Below are positions 18,503 to 27,179 of a DNA stretch of 64,000 nt, piece by piece. How positions within the stretch are numbered: position 1 is the first letter of the stretch; every line of letters begins with the position of its first letter. This stretch comes from DATFQI01 sp963816955. Its GTDB lineage: Bacteria; Actinomycetota; Thermoleophilia; Solirubrobacterales; Solirubrobacteraceae. Location of the stretch: assembly GCA_963816955.1 (NCBI GenBank), contig CAWFME010000006.1, positions 87,678 to 151,677 of the forward strand, in the 5' to 3' direction. A program made the position numbers and the translations under genes. The notes beneath the pieces are model-generated. The model was not told the DNA's origin and searched no databases. It saw only the letters and a list, made by a program, of their open reading frames with translations.

Positions 18503-19876
18503 TCAGCGGAGCGACTCCTGGAGCTGCTCGACGGCCGACTGGGCCTTCCCGGCCGCCTCGCCGGGCGCGACGTCGCCGCGGATCGCCGCCGCGAGCGCGT
18601 CGGTGACCGGGTGGAGGTCGCTCATGGCGCCGACCAGCGCGACCTGGTCCTGCTGGAAGCCCCAGCGCTGGAAGCTGCGCACGCCGTCGCCGAGCGACGC
18701 GATCGACTCCGTGGAGTAGAACCGGCTCAGCGGCGCCCGCCGGTCGACGCCGCTCTCGAGCTCGGCCCAGCCGCGCGCGTAGCGGTCGAAGTCCTCGCTG
18801 TCCCCCGCTCGGACGGGGTACTTGCCCTGCGGGGAGATCGCCAGCCAGCGCAGGTACCCGTCCGAGAGCATGAACCGGACGAACCGCCGCGCCGCCGGCG
18901 CCGCGCCGCGGCCGATGCCCCAGGTCGTGATCGTGCCGTACTGCGCGGGCGGCGCGCCGGCGGAGGCGAGCGGCCCGATCAGCCCGCTGTGCTTCGCCAG
19001 ATACGCCGGATCGTCGCCGCATTGCGGGCAGGAGGGCACGGCCTCGTCGTTGAGGCCGGCCATGGCGTCGAGCAGGAACGGCGACCACAGGATCATCGCG
19101 GCCTTGCCCGCGAAGTACGTGTCGCGCGTGCTCTCCACGTCCTGCACGCCGCCGGGCGAGTACCTGCGGGCCAGCTCGACGTAGAGCGCGAAGGCCCGCC
19201 GGCACCTGGCCGAGGTGAGCGTCACGTCGCCGCCCGCTTCCACGAGCTGACAGCCGGAAGCGAGCGCGACGTGCTCGAACGACTCCGCCGTGAACCCGTC
19301 GCCGCCCTTGGTCGCGAGCGTGATCCCCGCCATGCCGGGGCGGGTCAGCCGCCGAGCGGCGGCACGCACGCGCTCGAGGGTGTCGGGGGCCTGCAGCCCG
19401 GCCCGGTCGAAGAGGTCCTTGCGGTAGATCAGCAGCTGCCCCCAGCCGTCGCTGGGCACCGCCGCCAGGCTGCCGCCGCTCGTGAGCAGGCCGAGCGCGC
19501 GGGCCGAGAACGTCTGCTCGCCGAGCTCGCTCACGACCTGCGTGGCGGCGCCGGTGTCGAGGATCCCACGGTCGGCGAAGGCGCGCGCGTCCTCGATCGA
19601 GCTCTGCATGACGTCGGGCAGCGAGTCGTCACGGTCCGCCGCCGCGGAGCGCTCTGGCAGCTCGCCGTCGCCGAGCGGGACGACCTCCACCTCGATGCCC
19701 GTGCGGCGGGTGAAGTCGGCCGCGTCGTCGCGCATCGCCCGGACGCGCTCGGGCTGGTTCTCCTGGATCCAGACGGTCAGCGACTCGCGCGTGTCGGGAT
19801 CGCTGCCCTTCCCGTCCCCGCCGCCGCAGCCGGCGGCGAGCGCGAGCAGGACCAGCAGCGCGGCGGGCGCCCTCAT
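18503..19876 (-). CDS. Extracellular solute-binding lipoprotein (ABC sugar-type, family 1)
   Basis: The 457-residue protein starts with a lipoprotein signal (ALLVLLALAAGCGGGDG, lipobox Cys near residue 17) and has the sugar-binding protein (SBP_bac_1) pattern: SLTVWIQENQPERV, DVMQSSIEDARAFADRGIL, QLLIYRKDLFDRAGL, ILWSPFLLDAMAG. Two CPQCGD cysteines are an extra feature. Such proteins normally deliver carbohydrates to an ABC permease, but no permease or ATPase gene is nearby. Its ATG overlaps the stop of the preceding binding-protein gene (ATGA), so it is the last gene of an operon that starts with a DUF4097 protein and a histidine kinase; a sensory role is a reasonable inference. Confidence 0.85.
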   Translation of the reverse strand: MRAPAALLVLLALAAGCGGGDGKGSDPDTRESLTVWIQENQPERVRAMRDDAADFTRRTGIEVEVVPLGDGELPERSAAADRDDSLPDVMQSSIEDARAFADRGILDTGAATQVVSELGEQTFSARALGLLTSGGSLAAVPSDGWGQLLIYRKDLFDRAGLQAPDTLERVRAAARRLTRPGMAGITLATKGGDGFTAESFEHVALASGCQLVEAGGDVTLTSARCRRAFALYVELARRYSPGGVQDVESTRDTYFAGKAAMILWSPFLLDAMAGLNDEAVPSCPQCGDDPAYLAKHSGLIGPLASAGAPPAQYGTITTWGIGRGAAPAARRFVRFMLSDGYLRWLAISPQGKYPVRAGDSEDFDRYARGWAELESGVDRRAPLSRFYSTESIASLGDGVRSFQRWGFQQDQVALVGAMSDLHPVTDALAAAIRGDVAPGEAAGKAQSAVEQLQESLR

Positions 19877-20865
19877 CGGATCCCCAAGAGGCTCAGGCGC
19901 TCGACCTGTGCGGCCTCGGCGCTCGTGATGAAGCTCGGCCCCGTCGGGACGACCTCGCCCTGCGCGGGGAACAGTCCGTAGCGCGCCCGCTCGGCGAGGA
20001 AGACGACGGGCAGGTAGCCCTGCAGGTAGGGCTGCTGGTCGACCGCGAACTCCATCCGCCCGGTGCGCACCGCGCGCAGCACCTTCGGCGTGTAATCGAA
20101 CGTGCCGAGCGTGGCGCCGGCCGGCGCCACGTCGATCGCGATCTCGGCGCCGGTGTTGTTGAGCGTCAGCACCGCGTCCACGCCCGGCCGGCTGGCCGCC
20201 GCGCGGACCTGCTCGCGCGACGCGGCGAGATCCTGCGCGTCGATCCCGAGCACCCGCGAGGACCCGCCGGCCTGCCGCATGGCGCGCGCGAATCCCGCGC
20301 AGCGACGGTCGAGCCCGACGTTGCCGACCTCCTGATTGACGCACAGGGCGTCCTGCGCGCCCGCCGCCGCGAGCCGCCTGCCGGCCGCGTAGCCCGCCCG
20401 CTCCTCGGGCTGGCCGACGTGCGCGAGCACGCCGATCCGGAACGCGAGGTCGCTGCCTGAGTTGATCGAGACGACCGGGATGCCGGCGCGCACCGCTCGG
20501 CGAATCGGGCCCTCGAGCTTCTCGCTCGGTATCGAGACCACGATGCCGTCGGGGCTTGCGGCGACCGCGTCGTCGATCAGCGCGCCCATCGTGCGGACGT
20601 CGTAGACGTCGGGCGAGCGGTAGGTGACCTGCGCGTCGGTCTGGCGGCTGGCCGCGTCGACGCCGTTGCGCACGATCGTCCAGAACGCGCTCGAGGCCTG
20701 ACCGTGGGTGACGACCCAGATGCTCACGCGCCCGGCGTCGCGGTCCGTGCGCTCGGCCTGCGGGGTCCGGTCGCCGACGACCACGTCGGGCTCGCGGACC
20801 TGCCGCGTGTCGCCGCAGCCCGCGACGAGCGCGAGCGCCAGCAGACACGCGGCGAGTCGCGTCAC
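19873..20865 (-). CDS. Periplasmic-binding lipoprotein, sugar type (RbsB/Peripla_BP_4-like)
   Basis: The 330-residue product has a lipoprotein signal (LLALALVAGCGD) and the two-lobe type I binding-protein fold typical of ribose/galactose-binding proteins: SIWVVTHGQASSAFWTIVRN, then DGIVVSIPSEKLEGPIRRAV, IPVVSINSGSD, VGLDRRCAGFARAMRQ, and LTLNNTGAEIAI. The last third carries FAVDQQPYLQGYLPV, the ligand-lobe motif of this family. The GTG at 20865 overlaps the kinase stop (GTGA). Its neighbours are a histidine kinase and a second binding lipoprotein, not transporter genes. Confidence 0.85.
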   Translation of the reverse strand: MTRLAACLLALALVAGCGDTRQVREPDVVVGDRTPQAERTDRDAGRVSIWVVTHGQASSAFWTIVRNGVDAASRQTDAQVTYRSPDVYDVRTMGALIDDAVAASPDGIVVSIPSEKLEGPIRRAVRAGIPVVSINSGSDLAFRIGVLAHVGQPEERAGYAAGRRLAAAGAQDALCVNQEVGNVGLDRRCAGFARAMRQAGGSSRVLGIDAQDLAASREQVRAAASRPGVDAVLTLNNTGAEIAIDVAPAGATLGTFDYTPKVLRAVRTGRMEFAVDQQPYLQGYLPVVFLAERARYGLFPAQGEVVPTGPSFITSAEAAQVERLSLLGIR

Positions 20866-22391
20866 GTCGGGATCACCGCCCGCAGCGTCGTGCCCAGGCC
20901 GGCCGGGCTGTGGATCGCCAGCTTGCCGTCGAGCGCCGCGAGCCGGTCCTGCAGCCCGCGCAGGCCGGTGCCGCCCTCGATGTCCGCGCCGCCGACGCCG
21001 TCGTCGGAGACGACCACTTCCACGCCCCCGCCGGTGCGGCGGATCTTCACGCGCGCCTCGTGCGCCCTGGCGTAGCGGGCGACGTTGGTCAGCGCCTCCG
21101 CGGTGACGAAGTAGGCGGCGGCCTCGATCTGCGGGGCGGGGCGCTCTTCGAGCTCCACGTCGACCTCGACCGGCAGCGGGACGCGGTCGGCGAGCCCCTG
21201 CACGGCCGGGCCGAGCCCACGGTCGGTCAGGATCGCGGGGTGGATGCCGCGCGCGAGCTCGCGCAGCTCGGCGAGCGCGACCGCGAGCTTGTCGCTGATC
21301 TCCTCGACCATCGGGACGACGTCGGTGCTCTTCAGGCGCGCGCGCAGCAGCCGCAGGTCGAGCGCGAGCGACACGAGCTGCTGCTGGGCGCCGTCGTGCA
21401 GGTCGCGCTCGAGCCGCCGGCGCGCGGCGTCCGCGGCCTCGACGATGCGGGCGCGCGAGATCCGCAGCTCCTCGACGCGGGCGCGCAGGTCGGCCTTCAG
21501 CCGCTCGTTGTCGAGCGCGAGCGCCGCGGCGGCCGCCGCGGCGTTGACCAGCTCGGGCGTCGTGTCGAGCTCCGCGTCGTGGATGATCGCCGCGACCCGG
21601 CGGCCGTCGTGCTCGACCGCCGTCCACGTGCGCCCGGAGCCGGGGTCGGGGAGCCGGACCTGGCGCCCGAGCTCGTCCACGAACACCTCGCGGTCGGGCA
21701 GCCAATAGGCGATCGAGAGCGTGCGGTCGCCGACGCGCTCGGCCAGCAGCTCGCGCACCGGCCCCTCCTGGCCGCGACGCCCGAGCACCGCGCGGGTGTA
21801 GGCGCGCACGGCCAGGCGCAGGCCGCCGAGGATCGCGATCGTCACGACCGCCGAGGCGACCGCGAGCAGGAGCAGCAGCACGCCGGCGGGCGCGGTCAGC
21901 GCGAGCGGGCCGAGGTAGTCGTACTCGCCGAGGCCGAACAGCGCCGAGACGCCCAGGATCGCCAGCTCGACGGTGAACGCGATCGGCGCCAGCGCCGCCG
22001 CCAGGAGCACCGCGCCGACCGGCAGGTCGAGGGCGACGAGACCGACCACCGACAGCCGCCGCCGGTCCGAGAGGCTGTGCAGCGAGCGCCGCCACAGCGT
22101 CTCGCCGCGGCGCTCGGGCGTCGGCAGCGGCGGCAGGTGCGCGCCCAGCAGCTTGTTGGCCTGGCGGCGGTGCGTCTCCGCCAGCGCCTGGCAGGCGGCC
22201 AGCGCGGCGATCACCAGCGGCAGGCCGATCCAGACGACGCTCAGCACCATGCCGAGCACGAGCGCGGCGATCACGAGCGCGCCGGCCAGGCCGACGGCGA
22301 GCGTCCCCGCGACTGCGGCGAAGCCCTCGCCCGCGACCTCGATCCGGCGCCGCAGGAGCAGGCGCGGCGGCTCGACGGCGGCGATCGTCAT
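20862..22391 (-). CDS. NarL-type sensor histidine kinase with four-helix Sensor domain
   Basis: The 509-residue protein has a hydrophobic N-terminal half (about 20-200, four predicted helices, resembling the actinobacterial Sensor domain), a linker, a dimerisation/phosphoacceptor helix ERDLHDGAQQQLVSLALDLR (HisKA_3) and an HATPase_c end (AEALTNVARYARA; VSDDGVGGADIEGGTGLRGL). It overlaps both neighbours by 4 bases: the DUF4097 protein before it and a sugar-binding lipoprotein after it. HisKA_3 kinases normally pair with a LuxR-type regulator, but none is adjacent. Confidence 0.88.
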   Translation of the reverse strand: MTIAAVEPPRLLLRRRIEVAGEGFAAVAGTLAVGLAGALVIAALVLGMVLSVVWIGLPLVIAALAACQALAETHRRQANKLLGAHLPPLPTPERRGETLWRRSLHSLSDRRRLSVVGLVALDLPVGAVLLAAALAPIAFTVELAILGVSALFGLGEYDYLGPLALTAPAGVLLLLLAVASAVVTIAILGGLRLAVRAYTRAVLGRRGQEGPVRELLAERVGDRTLSIAYWLPDREVFVDELGRQVRLPDPGSGRTWTAVEHDGRRVAAIIHDAELDTTPELVNAAAAAAALALDNERLKADLRARVEELRISRARIVEAADAARRRLERDLHDGAQQQLVSLALDLRLLRARLKSTDVVPMVEEISDKLAVALAELRELARGIHPAILTDRGLGPAVQGLADRVPLPVEVDVELEERPAPQIEAAAYFVTAEALTNVARYARAHEARVKIRRTGGGVEVVVSDDGVGGADIEGGTGLRGLQDRLAALDGKLAIHSPAGLGTTLRAVIPT

Positions 22392-23137
22392 CCGCTGGCC
22401 TCCACGGCCACGTCGCCGGAGCTCGAGAGCACCTGGATCTGGAACGGCGCGTCCTCCGCGACGGTCACGCCGCGGACGCTGCGGTCGCCGTCGTCGGTCT
22501 CCGCGTCGACCTGGTAGCGGCCGGCGGGCACGACCGCGCGCACGTCGCCGGTCCGTGAGCGCAGCTCGAGCCGCTCCAGCGCGCAGGAGGCGCCCGCGGC
22601 GACGCCGCCGGACTGGGAGCGGGCGCGCAGCGCGAAGCCGCAGAAGCCGGAGACGGCGATGTCGCCGCTGCTGGTGTCGACCGAGGCCGAGCCGCGGTAG
22701 CCGGTGAAGCGCACGTCGCCGGAGGTCGTGCGGACCGTGACCCGCACGTTGTCGGGCACGGTCACGCGGTAGCGGGAGGAGCAGACGTGCAGCATCGCGC
22801 TGCGCGGGCAGCGCGAGGAGATCGTCAGCTCGCCGCCGGAGGCCGACCGGCGGCTCTCCGCGCGGCGCCCGAACGCGAACTCGTCCGTGCGCCGGACCTC
22901 GACCGCCGGGCGGTCGCCGCCGCCGGCGATCTCCACGTCCGCCGCCCCGAGGTCGAGCGTGATCCCGTCCACCGAGCCGCGCACCGCGTAGGACGCGACG
23001 CTGGTCTCGGCCGACACGAGCCACCACACCACGAGCGTCAGCGCGCTGCCCGCGACCAGGCAGCCGCAGACGGTCACCAGCCAGCCCCAGGCGGAAGGCC
23101 GGCGGCGCGACTGAGAGAACTCGGACGGCCTTGCCAC
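22388..23137 (-). CDS. Membrane-anchored DUF4097-type beta-helical protein
   Basis: The 249-residue protein has one N-terminal membrane helix (about 16-36, GWLVTVCGCLVAGSALTLVV) and an outer domain of short repeated beta turns with SGD/TGD motifs (TTSGDVRFTG, TSSGDIAVSG, SRTGDVRAVV, SSSGDVAVEA), typical of DUF4097 putative adhesin domains that accompany Sensor histidine kinases. The GTG at 23137 is taken because the frame further upstream is antisense to the FUSC gene. Paired cysteines near the middle (CPRSAMLHVC) may form a disulfide. It is the first gene of the leftward operon ending at 18503. Confidence 0.7.
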   Translation of the reverse strand: MARPSEFSQSRRRPSAWGWLVTVCGCLVAGSALTLVVWWLVSAETSVASYAVRGSVDGITLDLGAADVEIAGGGDRPAVEVRRTDEFAFGRRAESRRSASGGELTISSRCPRSAMLHVCSSRYRVTVPDNVRVTVRTTSGDVRFTGYRGSASVDTSSGDIAVSGFCGFALRARSQSGGVAAGASCALERLELRSRTGDVRAVVPAGRYQVDAETDDGDRSVRGVTVAEDAPFQIQVLSSSGDVAVEASG

Positions 23138-23200
23138 ACCGGTACCCAACCAGGGTTCCGCCGCGCCGCGCAAGATCGAGCGTTCTGGTACGAGCCAGGG

Positions 23201-24274
23201 GTGCCTTCGTTGCAGCTCGCCCGCCGCCGCCTGCGGGGTCGCATGTGGCCGATCCTCCAGACCGCCGCCGCGGCGGTCGCCGCGTGGTACCTGGCGCTGG
23301 CCGTGCTCGGGGGCGACCGGCCGCTGTTCGCCCCGATCGCGGCGGTGATCGCGCTCGGCGCCACCGTCGGCCAGCGCGGCCAGCGAGCGGTCGAGCTGGT
23401 CGCGGGTGTGGTGCTCGGGATCCTGGTGGCGGACCTGATCGTGGCCGCGATCGGGACCGGCCCGTGGCAGGCCGGCGTGATGGTCGTGCTCGCGATGGGG
23501 GCGGCCGTGGCGATGGGCGGCCGCGAGCTGCTCGTCTCGGAGGCTGCGGTGTCGGCGATCCTGATCGCGACGCTGCCCGGCGGGGGCGCCGGCTTCCCGC
23601 CCGACCGCTTCCTGGAGGCGATCATCGGCGGCGGCGTGGCGCTTGCGGCCAGCGTGCTGCTGTTCCCGCCCGACCCCGCGCTGCTCGTCGGGCGGGCGCT
23701 CAACCGGCTGTTCGCCGACCTCGGGCGCGCGCTGGGCGACGTCGCGCAGGCGCTCGAACAGGGCGACGCCGAGGCGGCGGAGCGCGCGCAGGAGCGGGGC
23801 CAGGAGCTCGCTGGGCACCTGCTCGAGGTGCGGCGCGAGCTGCTCGAGCTGCGCGAGACCGCGCGCTTCTCGGTGCAGCGGCGCGGCGCCCGCGGGATGC
23901 TCGCGCGGATCGACCGCTCGCTCGGCGCCGTCGACTACGCGACCCGCGACGCGGGCGTGCTGATCCGCAACGCGCTGCGCTTCCTGCGCGCGGGCGCGAT
24001 CGCGCCGCCGGCGCTGCCCGAGGCGGTCGCGGCGCTCGCCGACGCGGTCTGGGAGCTGGCCGCCGCCTACGACGACGATCGCCGCGTCGGGCGGGTGCGC
24101 GAGCTCGCGCTCGGGGCGGCCGGCCACGCGTCGGGGCTGGCCGAGGAGGCCCGCGACCTGCGGCTCGCGGAGGTCGTCGCGCCCGTGCGCTCGGTCGCCG
24201 TCGACCTCGTCCGGGCGGCCGACGGGGTGAGCGGGGCAGAAGAAGCGCCCCGCACGGACGAGCTGCTCACGTAG
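23201..24274 (+). CDS. FUSC/aromatic acid exporter family membrane protein
   Basis: The 357-residue protein has six hydrophobic segments in residues 15-160 (MWPILQTAAAAVAAWYLALA, then APIAAVIALGATVGQRGQRA, a conserved FUSC motif, then VVLGILVADLIVAAIG). A long helical cytoplasmic half (160-357) follows. FUSC-domain proteins are putative efflux carriers for aromatic acids and related compounds. GTG at 23201 is the likely start. The divergent DUF4097 gene starts 63 bases away. GCS2 follows after 11 bases, so the two may be co-transcribed. Confidence 0.75.
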   Translation: MPSLQLARRRLRGRMWPILQTAAAAVAAWYLALAVLGGDRPLFAPIAAVIALGATVGQRGQRAVELVAGVVLGILVADLIVAAIGTGPWQAGVMVVLAMGAAVAMGGRELLVSEAAVSAILIATLPGGGAGFPPDRFLEAIIGGGVALAASVLLFPPDPALLVGRALNRLFADLGRALGDVAQALEQGDAEAAERAQERGQELAGHLLEVRRELLELRETARFSVQRRGARGMLARIDRSLGAVDYATRDAGVLIRNALRFLRAGAIAPPALPEAVAALADAVWELAAAYDDDRRVGRVRELALGAAGHASGLAEEARDLRLAEVVAPVRSVAVDLVRAADGVSGAEEAPRTDELLT

Positions 24275-24285
24275 TCTTCCGCTCG

Positions 24286-25764
24286 ATGGGCGACGAGGTC
24301 GCTGCGACCGTCTTCAGCCGGGAGGATCGCCAGCGCTACCGGGCGAAGGTCAAGCGCTGCCTCGACGTCTTCGCGCGCATGCTCTCGGAGTCGCGCTTCG
24401 AGGCGACGCGCGGGTCGATCGGCCTGGAGATCGAGCTCAACCTCACCGACGAGGCGGGCGATCCGGCGCTCGTCAACGCGAAGGTGCTCGAGGCGATCGC
24501 CGACGCGGACTTCCAGACGGAGCTCGCGCAGTTCAACGTCGAGATCAACGTCGCGCCGCGCTCGCTGTCGGGCGCCGTGCTCTCCGACCTCGAGCGCGAC
24601 GTCCGCGTCAGCCTCAACCACGCCGAGGAGAAGGCCCGCAGCGTCGGCGCGCACATGGTGATGATGGGGATCCTGCCGACGGTCACCGACCGCCACCTCA
24701 ACGCGGAGTCCTTCAGCGCCAACCCGCGCTACGAGATGCTCAACGAGCAGATCTTCGCGGCGCGCGGGGAGGACCTCGACATCCGCATCGCGGGCGTGGA
24801 GCGGCTGTCGACGTTCGCCGACACGATCACGCCCGAGGCGGCCTGCACGAGCGTGCAGCTGCACCTGCTCGTCGAGCCGTCGCAGTTCGGCATGCACTGG
24901 AACGCCGCCCAGGCGATCGCGGGCGTGCAGCTCTCGCTGGCCGCCAACGCGCCGTTCTTCTTCGGCAAGGAGCTGTGGCGGGAGACGCGCATCCCGCTCT
25001 TCGAGCAGGCCACGGACACCCGCTCGGAGGAGCTGCGCGCCCAGGGCGTGCGCCCGCGCGTGTGGTTCGGCGAGGGCTGGATCACGTCGATCTTCGACCT
25101 CTTCGAGGAGAACGTCCGCTTCTTCCCGGCGCTCCTGCCCGTGTGCGAGGAGGAGGACCCGGTCGAGGTGCTCGCGGCCGGCGACATCCCGCGCCTGCAG
25201 GAGCTGCGCCTGCACAACGGGACGATCTACCGCTGGAACCGGCCGGTCTACGACGTCGTCCGCGGGCGCCCGCACCTGCGCGTGGAGAACCGCGTGCTGC
25301 CGGCCGGCCCGACGGTCGTCGACATCCTGGCCAACGCCGCCTTCTACTACGGCCTGCTGTACACGCTGACCCACCAGGACCGGCCGATCTGGACGCAGAT
25401 GTCCTTCCCCACCGCCGAGGAGAACTTCCACAACGGCGCCCGCGACGGCATCGACGCCAACGTCTTCTGGCCCGGCGTCGGCGAGGTGCCGGTCACGGAG
25501 CTCGTGCTGCGGCGGCTGCTGCCGATGGCGCACGAGGGGCTGGCGGCGTGGGGCGTGGAGCAGGCCGACCGCGACCGGCTGCTCGGCATCATCGAGCAGC
25601 GCTGCCTGAACGGCGTCAACGGCGCCTCCTGGCAGGCCGCGACGTTCCACAAGCTCTACGAGGACGACCGGCTCGACCGGACGGACGCGCTGCGCGAGAT
25701 GACGGTCCGCTACCGCGATCTGATGCACTCCAACGAGCCGGTCCACTCCTGGCCCGTCGGCTAG
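24286..25764 (+). CDS. Glutamate-cysteine ligase-like protein, GCS2 family
   Basis: This 492-residue protein belongs to the GCS2 carboxylate-amine ligase family, which joins glutamate to cysteine or related amines with ATP. Seen: SIGLEIELNLTDEAGDP (the conserved E-x-E strand), LAQFNVEINVAPRSL, HMVMMGILPT, ACTSVQLHLLVEP and RVENRVLPAGPTVVDILAN. In actinobacteria related ligases serve ergothioneine or glutathione-like thiol pathways, but no egt partner is here, so the amine substrate stays open. The stop overlaps the convergent kinase by CTAG. Confidence 0.82.
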   Translation: MGDEVAATVFSREDRQRYRAKVKRCLDVFARMLSESRFEATRGSIGLEIELNLTDEAGDPALVNAKVLEAIADADFQTELAQFNVEINVAPRSLSGAVLSDLERDVRVSLNHAEEKARSVGAHMVMMGILPTVTDRHLNAESFSANPRYEMLNEQIFAARGEDLDIRIAGVERLSTFADTITPEAACTSVQLHLLVEPSQFGMHWNAAQAIAGVQLSLAANAPFFFGKELWRETRIPLFEQATDTRSEELRAQGVRPRVWFGEGWITSIFDLFEENVRFFPALLPVCEEEDPVEVLAAGDIPRLQELRLHNGTIYRWNRPVYDVVRGRPHLRVENRVLPAGPTVVDILANAAFYYGLLYTLTHQDRPIWTQMSFPTAEENFHNGARDGIDANVFWPGVGEVPVTELVLRRLLPMAHEGLAAWGVEQADRDRLLGIIEQRCLNGVNGASWQAATFHKLYEDDRLDRTDALREMTVRYRDLMHSNEPVHSWPVG

Positions 25765-26651
25765 GCCCAGCGGCTCCCCTTCTTCGCGAGCTTCATCCGC
25801 TTCGGCAGCTCCGCCACGACGGGCTCCAGCCGCGCGACGACGTCCGTCGCGACCGGGCGCTCCTCCGGCTCGGGCGCGAGCATGCCGCCGATGAGCGCGG
25901 CGACCTCGTCCGGGAGCCAGGCCGGGAGCGGCTCGGGCTCGCGGTGCAGCTGCGGGAAGCGCACCTGCGGATCCTCGCTCTCGCGCGCGCCCTTGGGCCG
26001 CGGGAACGGCCGCCGGCCGGAGAGCGCATGGTGCAGCGTCGCGCCGAGGCCCCAGACGTCGGCGGGCGGCCCGATCCGGCCGGGTATGGCCTCCGGGGCG
26101 CACTGCTCCGGCGCCATGTATGCGTCCGTGCCGACGATGCCCGTCAGCCGCGCCGCGCGGCCTTGGCTGCGGGCGATCGAGAGGTCGATCAAGCGCGGCG
26201 GGGCGCCCATGATGATGTTGTCGGGCTTCACGTCGAGGTGGACGTAGCCGCGGCCGGCGATGAAGTGCAGCGCGCCCGCGACGTGGATCGCCAGCGGCAG
26301 CAGCTGCTCGAGCGCGAGCGGGCCGTGGCGGGCCAGCAGGTCGTGCAGGCTCGGCCCCTCGACGTGCTCGATCAGCAGGTGCGGGCGCGGCGGCTCGGGC
26401 TCGACCTCGTAGCCGCGCACGATCATCGGGTGGCCGAGCGCCGCGAGCGCGTCGCCCTCGCGGCGCAGGTCCTTGACCGCGCGGGCGTCGCCGACCCGGT
26501 CGGGCCGGACGGCCTTGGCCACCATCAGCGCGTGGTAGCCCTCGTCCCAGACGAGGAAGACCTCGTAGGCGCTGCCGCCGCCGAGCGCCCGGACGACCTG
26601 GCGCCCTGGGGCGAGCAGGTCGCCCTGCTCGAGCCCCCAGGTCGCCTTCAT
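25761..26651 (-). CDS. Soluble serine/threonine protein kinase
   Basis: The 296-residue protein is a bare kinase domain with no membrane helix or sensor. Seen: GGGSAYEVFLVWD (glycine loop), MVAKAV with the ATP-binding Lys, YVHLDVKPDNIIM (HRD written HLD), LIDLSIARSQ (DFG written DLS) and YMAPEQ. The DLS variant keeps the metal-binding Asp, so activity remains possible. The ATG at 26651 directly follows a copy of the palindromic TAAGGGGACAGG element, which occupies the place of the ribosome binding site region. It is convergent with GCS2. Confidence 0.82.
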   Translation of the reverse strand: MKATWGLEQGDLLAPGRQVVRALGGGSAYEVFLVWDEGYHALMVAKAVRPDRVGDARAVKDLRREGDALAALGHPMIVRGYEVEPEPPRPHLLIEHVEGPSLHDLLARHGPLALEQLLPLAIHVAGALHFIAGRGYVHLDVKPDNIIMGAPPRLIDLSIARSQGRAARLTGIVGTDAYMAPEQCAPEAIPGRIGPPADVWGLGATLHHALSGRRPFPRPKGARESEDPQVRFPQLHREPEPLPAWLPDEVAALIGGMLAPEPEERPVATDVVARLEPVVAELPKRMKLAKKGSRWA

Positions 26652-26671
26652 GAAGGGCCTGTCCCCTTAGG
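26651..26671. repeat. Third copy of the TAAGGGGACAGG palindromic element
   Basis: On the minus strand this reads CCTAAGGGGACAGGCCCTTC immediately upstream of the kinase ATG, one base short of the full palindrome seen at 13730-13750. It is the same core as the tandem copies 13 kb away but in the other orientation and in a 5' rather than a 3' position. Confidence 0.65.
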
Positions 26672-27122
26672 AACCGGTGGTCGTGCGGGTGTCGGTCGTC
26701 CCGCGGGTGCTGGCGGTCGTCGTGCGCGTCTGCGTGGTGCCGGCGCTGTTGGACGTCGTGGAGTTCGAGTCGTCGCCGCCGCCGCCCGCGGTCGTCGCGT
26801 TGCGGCCCGTGCCGTCGCCGGTCCGCTCCGTGCCCTTGGAGCCGGTGCCGCTGCGGGTGTCGTCGCCGGTGGTCGTGTCGTCGTCGTCATCGTCGTCGTC
26901 CCCGTCGTGGCCGGGGCCGCTCTTGGAGACCGTCGCGACGGGCGCGCCCTGGTCGGCGCCGAGCGCGGCGCTCGCCCACGCCGTCGGCGCGGCGATGAGG
27001 ATCAGTGTCGCGCACAGCACGGCGAACAGCAGCCGCGGCAGCGACCGCTGGTCGGCGGAGACGGCGGCGCCCTCGGCGCCGAGGTGGATGTGCGCGCGTG
27101 CGCCGGGTGGGAGCTGGTTCAT
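26667..27122 (-). CDS. Secreted or membrane-anchored low-complexity protein
   Basis: The 151-residue protein has a hydrophobic helix at about 30-52 (LLFAVLCATLILIAAPTAWA), then a run of nine aspartates interrupted once by Gly (about residues 73-82) and a Thr/Ser/Gly/Arg-rich tail to the end. A clear ribosome binding site (AGGAGGT) lies 6 bases before the ATG at 27122, which supports expression. I do not recognise a family. The acidic run could bind cations; the tail resembles a flexible surface stalk. Confidence 0.55.
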   Translation of the reverse strand: MNQLPPGARAHIHLGAEGAAVSADQRSLPRLLFAVLCATLILIAAPTAWASAALGADQGAPVATVSKSGPGHDGDDDDDDDDTTTGDDTRSGTGSKGTERTGDGTGRNATTAGGGGDDSNSTTSNSAGTTQTRTTTASTRGTTDTRTTTGS

Positions 27123-27179
27123 GCGGACCTCCTGATCGGCTGGCCTGTCACTCACGAGACACCGCGAAGGCACCGTGCG

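Noticed and set aside
26667..27122. The GTC/ATC-rich run as a microsatellite or CRISPR-like repeat
   Set aside because: The trinucleotide run encodes the Asp stretch of an open frame with a good ribosome binding site; there are no spacer-repeat units.
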